A stretch of DNA of 64,000 nt, from contig JACKJU010000013.1 of NCBI GenBank assembly GCA_020637805.1, positions 26,376-90,375 on the forward strand, in the 5' to 3' direction. Numbering within the stretch: position 1 is the first letter of the stretch; each line of letters opens with the position of its first letter. Positions 48,535-54,997 of the stretch are shown here, in pieces. A program made the position numbers and the translations under genes. The notes beneath the pieces are model-generated. The model did not search any database and was not told the DNA's origin. It worked only from the letters and a program-made list of their open reading frames with translations. The DNA is from Nitratireductor sp. (GTDB lineage: Bacteria; Pseudomonadota; Alphaproteobacteria; Rhizobiales; Rhizobiaceae).

Positions 48535-49776
48535 ATGAACTGGCCCTCCAACAGACCTGCCGGGAAGCCGGATAGCGAAAAGCAGGCCGAATGGCTGGAG
48601 CGTTTCGGTGAAAGCGACAGGGCTGCCGGTATCGAGACGACGGACCGTTTCGCGCGGTTCGCGCAGATCAATGACATTTTCTCGCGTGCATTCTGGGATG
48701 AGACGGTCCGTTCCGGGGACACGGACGGGTTCTTCGAGAGCCACCGGATGAAGGCGACGCCGAGGCGCGGCGAGGGCTTCACCTTGCGCGACTTCGCATT
48801 GCGCAATGCAAGCTGGGCCGTGTCGGACATGCTTTCCAAGCGTCTCAACCATGAAGGAAAGCGTGAGGGTTTCCAGGCACCGATTGAACCGGAGACGCCG
48901 GTTGCCGAGGAGAAGCTGGATATTCCAGATCCAGCGGCCTTCACGGCAGAACTGAAGGGTTTGGCCCGGTTGTTCGGTGCGGACCTCGTGGGTATCTGCG
49001 AACATGACGAGCGATGGCTTTATTCGAGCAGGGTGGACACGCGCGATTTCACCGAAGCCGCCAACGACCTTCCGGAAGGGATCACCCATGTGATCGTTCT
49101 CGGACACGAGATGGACCGGGAACTGGTCGATACCTATCCGTCGGCATTGGGGAGTTCCGCCGCCGGACTTGAATATTCACGCGAGGTGGGGATCGTCCTC
49201 CAGCTTGCGACCTATATCCGCAATCTGGGCTACGAGGCTGTTCCCTCGATGAACGATACGGGGCTCGCCATTCCCTATGCGATCAAGGCCGGGCTGGGCG
49301 AATATGGCCGCAACCAGCTGCTCATATCGCCTGAATTCGGACCGCGCCTCAGGATTTCCAAGATATTCACCTCGCTTCCGCTGGTAGCGGACAAGCCCGT
49401 GCGGCAGGGAATCGCGGAATACTGCGGCATCTGCACCAAATGCGCCGATGCCTGCCCGCCAAAGGCTCTGCCATACGGCGAACCGTCGGAGGAGGTTGCG
49501 AACCGGTCGACGATTTCCGGGGTGCGAAAGTGGTCGGCCGATTGCGAGAAGTGTTTCTCCTACTGGGCAAAGCTGAAAAGCGATTGCGCCATTTGCATGC
49601 GCGTATGTCCGTTCAACCGGGATTTTTCGTATCCCGTCAACCGCTTGTGGCGAAAACTTGCCACGTCGCGTTGGCGCGGTCTGGCGCAATGGTGGGAGAA
49701 CCACAGGCCCACGGGCGTTCGTTCGCGTCCGCGCGATTGGTGGGCGCGCATCGCAAACCGCGGGCAGGCGGACTAA
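48535..49776 (+). CDS. Reductive-dehalogenase-like cobalamin/4Fe-4S protein (short form)
   Basis: 413 residues. The C-terminal third has two 4Fe-4S motifs: YCGICTKCADACPPKAL (C-x2-C-x2-C-x3-C) near residue 300 and DCEKCFSYWAKLKSDC followed by AICMRVCPF near 345. The preceding domain has KAGLGEYGRNQLLISPEFGP, the signature shared by reductive dehalogenases and, more loosely, epoxyqueuosine reductase QueG. The YWAKLKSDCAIC layout fits RdhA better than QueG. There is no Tat signal, so it is cytoplasmic and resembles catabolic, not respiratory, dehalogenases, but lacks the C-terminal reductase domain of NpRdhA. Start: ATG at 48535, chosen over 48406 because the longer leader is unlike any family member. 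Cobalamin binding is inferred. Confidence 0.7.
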   Translation: MNWPSNRPAGKPDSEKQAEWLERFGESDRAAGIETTDRFARFAQINDIFSRAFWDETVRSGDTDGFFESHRMKATPRRGEGFTLRDFALRNASWAVSDMLSKRLNHEGKREGFQAPIEPETPVAEEKLDIPDPAAFTAELKGLARLFGADLVGICEHDERWLYSSRVDTRDFTEAANDLPEGITHVIVLGHEMDRELVDTYPSALGSSAAGLEYSREVGIVLQLATYIRNLGYEAVPSMNDTGLAIPYAIKAGLGEYGRNQLLISPEFGPRLRISKIFTSLPLVADKPVRQGIAEYCGICTKCADACPPKALPYGEPSEEVANRSTISGVRKWSADCEKCFSYWAKLKSDCAICMRVCPFNRDFSYPVNRLWRKLATSRWRGLAQWWENHRPTGVRSRPRDWWARIANRGQAD

Positions 49777-49798
49777 CCCGGTTCAACGGCGGAAGCGC

Positions 49799-50419
49799 CT
49801 ATTCTTCCGTCGAGAGCGTGGCGATATAGGCCAGGATATCCGACAACTGGGTCACCGTCGCATTGAAGACCGGCATGTCCGGGTGGCCACTTTCAATTCC
49901 CTCGGCAAAGGCTTCCTCCAGCGCCTCGATGGGGTAGCGCTTGTGCAATTCGCGGAAGGGCGGTGCCTCGGCATGCGGGCTTTCATCCGTCAGCCCGGTT
50001 GCGTGGCATGCACCGCAATTGGCCTCGACCAGCCGCTTGCCATGCGAAGTGGGCTGAACCCAGTTGATCCAGGTCGCGATGTCGGTTGCCTGTTTTTCCG
50101 TTATCTGGAAGGTCGGCATGTCCGTTCCCTCCGGCTTCATGTGGTTCAGCAGCATGCGCGCCACCGTATCGACCGGGCGGCGCTCTGAAATGGACCAGAA
50201 GGGCGGCGCGGTCGGGTGGGGGCTGTTTCCCTCGATGCCGATGGCATGACACTGCTGGCAGTTCGCCTCCGCCAGCCGCTTGCCGTGCTGAAGCTGTTCG
50301 CTCAAGGCCTTCTGTTCGGCAAGATAAGCCTCGTTCTGAGCATGCGCCGCCGTTGTAGCACACAGGATTGCGCTCAGAACTGCCGGCAACAGGAACCGGC
50401 GATTGTTGCTCCACGTCAT
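49799..50419 (-). CDS. Dihaem c-type cytochrome
   Basis: 206 residues, exported (signal peptide LLPAVLSAILCATTAAHA). Two haem-binding motifs: CQQCH near residue 54 and CGACH near 135, each followed about 50 residues later by a Met ligand (DMPTF and DMPVF). The two halves are clear internal duplicates, GKRLAEANCQQCHAIG against GKRLVEANCGACHATG. It is probably a periplasmic electron carrier. GGAGAG lies ahead of the ATG. It converges on the dehalogenase-like gene with 22 bases between them. The redox partner is unknown. Confidence 0.9.
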   Translation of the reverse strand: MTWSNNRRFLLPAVLSAILCATTAAHAQNEAYLAEQKALSEQLQHGKRLAEANCQQCHAIGIEGNSPHPTAPPFWSISERRPVDTVARMLLNHMKPEGTDMPTFQITEKQATDIATWINWVQPTSHGKRLVEANCGACHATGLTDESPHAEAPPFRELHKRYPIEALEEAFAEGIESGHPDMPVFNATVTQLSDILAYIATLSTEE

Positions 50420-50508
50420 TTTGTCTCTCCATGTTGGAGATGGAGTCTAGACCGGCTGATGGCGAAAAACATTGACGGCGGTCAATTGCTCTGGGTTCGA
50501 AATGACAC

Positions 50509-51306
50509 TCAACGGGTATTTTGCGTCGCCCATTTGCGCCATTCCTGCGCCGTGCCCTTGAAGGCATTGATGTCGACGTCGCCCGAAATGCCGGGAACGC
50601 GCCCTGTTCCGGTGTACTGCCAGAAGGTCCAGCGATGTCCGGGATACACGGTATCGGGATGACCGGCGACGGAGCGCAGCCAGAAGTCATGTTCCTTGAA
50701 CAGCCAGAGACTGTTTTCCCGGAAGAAGTCCACGGTGGTGTAGATGACCGGTTTTTGCCCGTAATGGCGTTCGACCGCCTTGAGATAGGTTGTCATTTCC
50801 GCACGGACTGCCTGGGGTTCCGGGCGAAATTTGCAGGATGGGGACAGATGGTTCCATTCCATGTCGAGAACCGGGGGCAGGGCACCCGGTTCTTTTGGCA
50901 CGTTCTTGATGAACCATCGTGCCTGTACGAAGGCAGGCGTGCAGAAGTAGTAGAAGTGGTAGGCACCGCGCGGCATTCCGGCGGCCTTTGCCGCGCGCCA
51001 GTTTTCGGCAAACCGGTCATCGACGCGATCGCCACCCTCGGTGGCCTTGATCCAGGCAAACGAGACCCCAGACCGGCGAGCCTCCCGCCAGTCGATGCTG
51101 CCCTGGTATTTGGCCACGTCGATGCCGTGAACGGCATGCTGCCAGGGTGCGCGGCCTTCCCATTCATGCGGGTCGGAGTCACCAAAGCGCGGGTTGGAGA
51201 CCGATACGTCGAGTACGCTTTCGAGCGGGGAGGAGGTGCAGGCGCCAAGCGAGATCGCAACGGCAAACAGCAATGCTGCAAGGCGTACCGCCACAATCCT
51301 TGGCAT
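50509..51306 (-). CDS. GH25 muramidase, lipoprotein
   Basis: 265 residues. A lipoprotein signal ends in SLGAC at residue ~23. The GH25 (N-acetylmuramidase) domain covers residues ~60-260: HGIDVAKYQGSIDW at the first strand, WIKATEGGD, the catalytic D-x-E in VLDMEW, YTTVDFF and FWQYTGTGRVPGISGDVDIN. It cleaves MurNAc-GlcNAc bonds and should sit at a membrane facing the wall. No partner genes adjacent; it is in a run of minus-strand accessory genes. Confidence 0.92.
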   Translation of the reverse strand: MPRIVAVRLAALLFAVAISLGACTSSPLESVLDVSVSNPRFGDSDPHEWEGRAPWQHAVHGIDVAKYQGSIDWREARRSGVSFAWIKATEGGDRVDDRFAENWRAAKAAGMPRGAYHFYYFCTPAFVQARWFIKNVPKEPGALPPVLDMEWNHLSPSCKFRPEPQAVRAEMTTYLKAVERHYGQKPVIYTTVDFFRENSLWLFKEHDFWLRSVAGHPDTVYPGHRWTFWQYTGTGRVPGISGDVDINAFKGTAQEWRKWATQNTR

Positions 51307-51401
51307 GATGCTTTGTTCTCCCCTGAGCGAATCGTCACCGGAGAGAGTAGGTCAGCGGCATCCGGTAGTGAACCGTCTGCCGCTGACGAAGGTGTGATCG
51401 C

Positions 51402-52286
51402 TCAGGCGATATCGTCCAGGAAGTCGTTGAACTGAAGCTGGTCGTAGTCGTAGAGCATGTCGTGGCTGTCGTCGTTGACGTTCCAGACCATCCAGCCGCC
51501 GTCATCCGCTGGTTCCCAGGCATAGTCGTCTGCCGAAGCGTCGAAGACGAAGCGGTCGACGAGGTCAGGCGAACCATGGAGTGTCTGGGTTTCGGAAGGA
51601 TCGTCGGCGACAACATCGCCGTCCGGGTCGCGAAGCGGGTCAAGGCCTTCGTCCGTCCACGGGTCGCTGCCCGGATCAGTGGCGGGATCGGTCGCAGGAT
51701 CGGTGTAGGGATCTGTTGCCGGGTCGCCGGAAGAATCGGAGCCGTCATCGGTGTAGGAGCAGGGCTGATCGGCGAGATTCACGGTCATGTCCGAGAAACG
51801 GATCGACTCGAAGCCATAGAGCAGGTCGTAATTGCCGTCGGCATCCCAGATGACGATGCCTTCGCCGTCCTCGGTCGGGCCATAGCCGTAGTCCGATGAA
51901 AGACCTTCGACGACAAAGGTGTCGCTGTCCGTGCTACCTTCAAGGTGCTGGGTGGCGCCTGCTACATCTTCGTATTCGCCGTCGCCGTTTTCGAGCGAGA
52001 CATCCATGTCGTTGAAACGCAGCGTCTTGCAGCCGTAAAGGACTTCATGGCCGCTGTCGCTCCAGACCACGAGGCCTTCACCGTCTTCCGTGGCGCCCCA
52101 GCCATAGCTGGCAGCGTCGCCGTCAAAAACGAACACATCGCTTGAATCCGCTTCGTCAACCATCTGCATCGCGCCGGTTTCATCGACGACGGTATCATCC
52201 GCCGCCGTATCGGTGGTCTGCAGCATTTCCAGGTCTGACGTGTCGTCGACTTGCCCCTGGAACTTAAAATTTGACAGGCTGCCCAT
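51402..52286 (-). CDS. Acidic protein with three RTX-flanking-type repeats
   Basis: 294 residues, very acidic, no signal peptide. Three repeats of about 47 residues align: DVFVFDGDAASYGWGATEDG to LRFNDMDV (residues ~50-97), DTFVVEGLSSDYGYGPTEDG to IRFSDMTV (~115-165), and DRFVFDASADDYAWEPADDG to LQFNDFL (~245-291). Each ends in L-(R/Q)-F-(N/S)-D. This resembles the D-T-F-x-F ... L-Q-F-x-D module flanking RTX repeats in type I secreted proteins, without the Gly-rich nonapeptides. A DP-rich linker (ATDPYTDPATDP) separates repeats two and three. GGAGGGA precedes the ATG at 52286. Probably secreted by a type I system together with the RTX gene upstream; the secretion machinery is not in the window. 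Confidence 0.78.
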   Translation of the reverse strand: MGSLSNFKFQGQVDDTSDLEMLQTTDTAADDTVVDETGAMQMVDEADSSDVFVFDGDAASYGWGATEDGEGLVVWSDSGHEVLYGCKTLRFNDMDVSLENGDGEYEDVAGATQHLEGSTDSDTFVVEGLSSDYGYGPTEDGEGIVIWDADGNYDLLYGFESIRFSDMTVNLADQPCSYTDDGSDSSGDPATDPYTDPATDPATDPGSDPWTDEGLDPLRDPDGDVVADDPSETQTLHGSPDLVDRFVFDASADDYAWEPADDGGWMVWNVNDDSHDMLYDYDQLQFNDFLDDIA

Positions 52287-52674
52287 GGCTTCCCTCCTTC
52301 TTTCCCACTTCGGGACCCCGAATGAATTTTACATGTCGCAAAATGCGACTTATGCCGGAAACCTGTCCCGATATGGTGCAGATGCGGCGTAGTGCGGGTT
52401 CCTGGGATACAAGGAGCAAGTACCGGGCCAGAGGGGAGGTCTTGCGCTTCGCAGAGCGGTAGTTTCCAGGGTTTGAGGATGCGCGGGAGGAACACGGGCA
52501 ACTGGCATCCGTGCCGCTACCCGTTGCGGCACCACACGCGCTGGTATCTTTGAGATGGACCGATCAGGCGATTGCGGAATGCGCCAATTGCGCGTCGCGT
52601 GCCCCACGGCGATTTTGACCGCCGTTAGGTTGGCACGATCCCGGTATTGACGCCCTGTTGCTGGTGAAGTCAGG
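52287..52674. other. Gene-free stretch between the acidic-repeat and RTX genes
   Basis: About 390 bases. Contains GTCGCA-AAA-TGCGAC (52335-52349), a perfect 6-bp inverted repeat 49 bases before the acidic-repeat gene's start codon on its upstream side, an operator candidate. Otherwise nothing is supported. Confidence 0.5.
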
Positions 52675-54765
52675 TCAGCTCGGCAGGCCGAACAGGTCCG
52701 AACTGTCAAAGTCCGACAATGCCAAGCCGTTGAGCGTGACGGAGCCGTCTGCACCGAGGTCGATGACCGTGTTGCCATCCACTTCCGAGATCGCACTGGC
52801 GTTCTGCAGATCGGCAAGCGTAGTATAGCCATAGGCCGAGAGATCAAGCCGGTCCTGGCCATCGGTGAAGTCGAGAATGGTGTCGTTGCCGACCGTACCC
52901 GAGAACTCGAAGATGTCGTTGCCGGTTCCGCCCTCGAACAGGTCGTCATTGCTGCCGCCGGTCAGCGTGTTGTCACCGGTGCCGCCGAGAACGAACATGG
53001 TGCCGTCCGATGCGGTGTTGCGGACATGTTGCATCTCGCCCGAGGTGTTGTAGGAAGCCTCGCTTGCCGAGCCATCCGAATTCGTGATGGTGCGGTTGGT
53101 GAGAATGCCGCCGGTATAGGCGAAACTCATCTGGGAGCGGGCTTCGCCTGCATCGTAATCGACAACATAGCCGGTCTTGACGCCCGACGTGTTGTAGGTG
53201 GTGGTCTTGACGTCCCAGGTGAAATCATCGGCAACATCGGTCTCGACCGTCTGGGTCAGTACGCCAGAGGTGTAGCTCTTCACGGACGTATTGCCATTGT
53301 CGAAGGTCAGCGACGAGGACTGAAGCAGTCCGCCGGAATAGACATTCTCCAGGCTCTGGTAGTTCACGGCATTGAGCGGATCGGTGATTGTCAAATCAGT
53401 CATGCCGCCGCCGGCATTATAGGTGGTGGTGGCGATACGTCCGTCATCGTAGGTCGTCACGCTCTCGCGCAGGATGCCATTGGTGTCGAAGGTCTGGTCG
53501 ATAGGGGCATAGGAACGGTTGCCGCCGGTATCGGCGCTGGTAACAACCGTCTGGCCCGAACCATTGCGAACGGCGGAGAAGTCGTATCCGCCAGAGCGCG
53601 TCCATTCGATGGTCTCGATACCGGTATCGAAAAGGGAACCGAGCGTGGTCAGATCCTGGTGCCATTCGCCCATTTGGACGGTATCGGCAGTCCCGGCAGC
53701 CGAGGAGATAAGCCCGGCTATCCCCTCGCGATCCGCTTCAGAGGAACCGAAGCCTGCAAAGCCGAAGATCGTGTTCGATCCGTCTGTCTGAATATCCTCA
53801 ATCGAGGTGAACGTCGTGTTGGTGAAATCGAAGATACCGCCGCCGGCCAGTATAACCGTGTCTGTGCCGCCCTGGCCGTCATAACTGTCGCCATTGGACA
53901 GCGTGGTGTTGTCGAAGGTGACGGTGTTGTCACCCGCGTCGCCAGCCAGCGTGTCCTGGTTGACGGTGGGAAGGCCAAAAAGCTGGCCTGCCGAAGCAAG
54001 GCTGAACAGGCCTGACTGGCTATCCACGTACAGACGGTCGGCAGCCGGATCATAGGTGGTGACATTCACGTAAAGATTGCCGTCGAGCTGGCCCGGTATG
54101 TCGAGCACGAAGTCGACAGATGTGTAGGTGCCAGTTGCCAGGTTGACCGCAGCCCTCACATTTTCGGAATTATAATCGTCTCCGAGAAAGAGTATTCCGT
54201 TGACGATGAAGGCGTAACCCAGACTGGCGTAACTTCCGTCATCGGCATCCGGGACGTTGAAGTCGAAACTCCTGATGGTGTTGAGATTCTGGTCAAGCTG
54301 GAACACCCGCCAATCGTCCGCGTCGATGCGGCCAAGAACATAGATGTCGCTACCGTCCTGGAGAACGCTGGGGCCAGAGAAAACGCCCCAGTCAAAGGTG
54401 CCGCCTCCGTTTTCGCCGAGTATTCCGGTCAGGGTGACCGTTGCTTCGAGCGCCCCGGTCTGTGCGTCCCATCGGGAGAATTCTGTCGTGTTGGCCCAAC
54501 TGAAGTCGTTCGAGGGAAATGAGCGACCGTATATCTTGCCATTCACTACGGCGAAATATGTTCCCGGAATTCCGCGATCCTGTAGATTGAAGATGCTGGA
54601 AACGGAATGGCTCTGGAACGCAGCGGCGTCAGAATAAACGAGTACAGAAGTGTTGTACTGCCAGTAATTTGGGCGCTCATAGAATTTCCCGGTTACAGGA
54701 TCGAGGGCAAACCCTGTAGTATTTGAGGATGAATTCGTGTGACTGACCAGTGAAAATGTCGGCAT
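52675..54765 (-). CDS. RTX-type secreted protein with propeller-like N-terminus
   Basis: 696 residues, no classical signal peptide. Residues ~1-280 look like a beta-propeller or NHL-like region (GFALDPVTGKFYERPN, TYFAVVNGKIYGRS, LFLGDDYNSENV). Residues ~290-440 contain a DNTVTFDNTTL ... YDGQGGTDTV module. Residues ~460-610 are Tyr/Thr-rich repeats of about 22-25 residues (TYDDGRIATTTYNAGG, YSGGLLQSSSLTFDNG, YTGGILTNRTITNSDG). The end has the calcium-binding RTX motifs GGTGDNTLTGGSNDDLF and GGTGNDIF, then VTLNGLALSDFDSSDLFGL. These mark a type I secretion substrate. The start at 54765 follows GGAAAGAACA; upstream ATG codons to 54882 are possible. Confidence 0.85.
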   Translation of the reverse strand: MPTFSLVSHTNSSSNTTGFALDPVTGKFYERPNYWQYNTSVLVYSDAAAFQSHSVSSIFNLQDRGIPGTYFAVVNGKIYGRSFPSNDFSWANTTEFSRWDAQTGALEATVTLTGILGENGGGTFDWGVFSGPSVLQDGSDIYVLGRIDADDWRVFQLDQNLNTIRSFDFNVPDADDGSYASLGYAFIVNGILFLGDDYNSENVRAAVNLATGTYTSVDFVLDIPGQLDGNLYVNVTTYDPAADRLYVDSQSGLFSLASAGQLFGLPTVNQDTLAGDAGDNTVTFDNTTLSNGDSYDGQGGTDTVILAGGGIFDFTNTTFTSIEDIQTDGSNTIFGFAGFGSSEADREGIAGLISSAAGTADTVQMGEWHQDLTTLGSLFDTGIETIEWTRSGGYDFSAVRNGSGQTVVTSADTGGNRSYAPIDQTFDTNGILRESVTTYDDGRIATTTYNAGGGMTDLTITDPLNAVNYQSLENVYSGGLLQSSSLTFDNGNTSVKSYTSGVLTQTVETDVADDFTWDVKTTTYNTSGVKTGYVVDYDAGEARSQMSFAYTGGILTNRTITNSDGSASEASYNTSGEMQHVRNTASDGTMFVLGGTGDNTLTGGSNDDLFEGGTGNDIFEFSGTVGNDTILDFTDGQDRLDLSAYGYTTLADLQNASAISEVDGNTVIDLGADGSVTLNGLALSDFDSSDLFGLPS

Positions 54766-54997
54766 TGTTCTTTCCATCCAGAAAGCGAAACAGATCTTCG
54801 TTGAAGACCATATCTGTTTCGAAACTGCCTCGTTCAGGTCCCAAAAATTACCACACCCACCGCAGGCGGAATGAAATTTCAATTGATGATCGAAGTCAAT
54901 CCGGGGATTGGGTTACGTTAATCTTTGGTTAACGCTGTGTCTGAAGCTGTGTGGAGCCTTGCTTCTGACGTTCAGACGGCGGCCTAGGGCAACAAGG

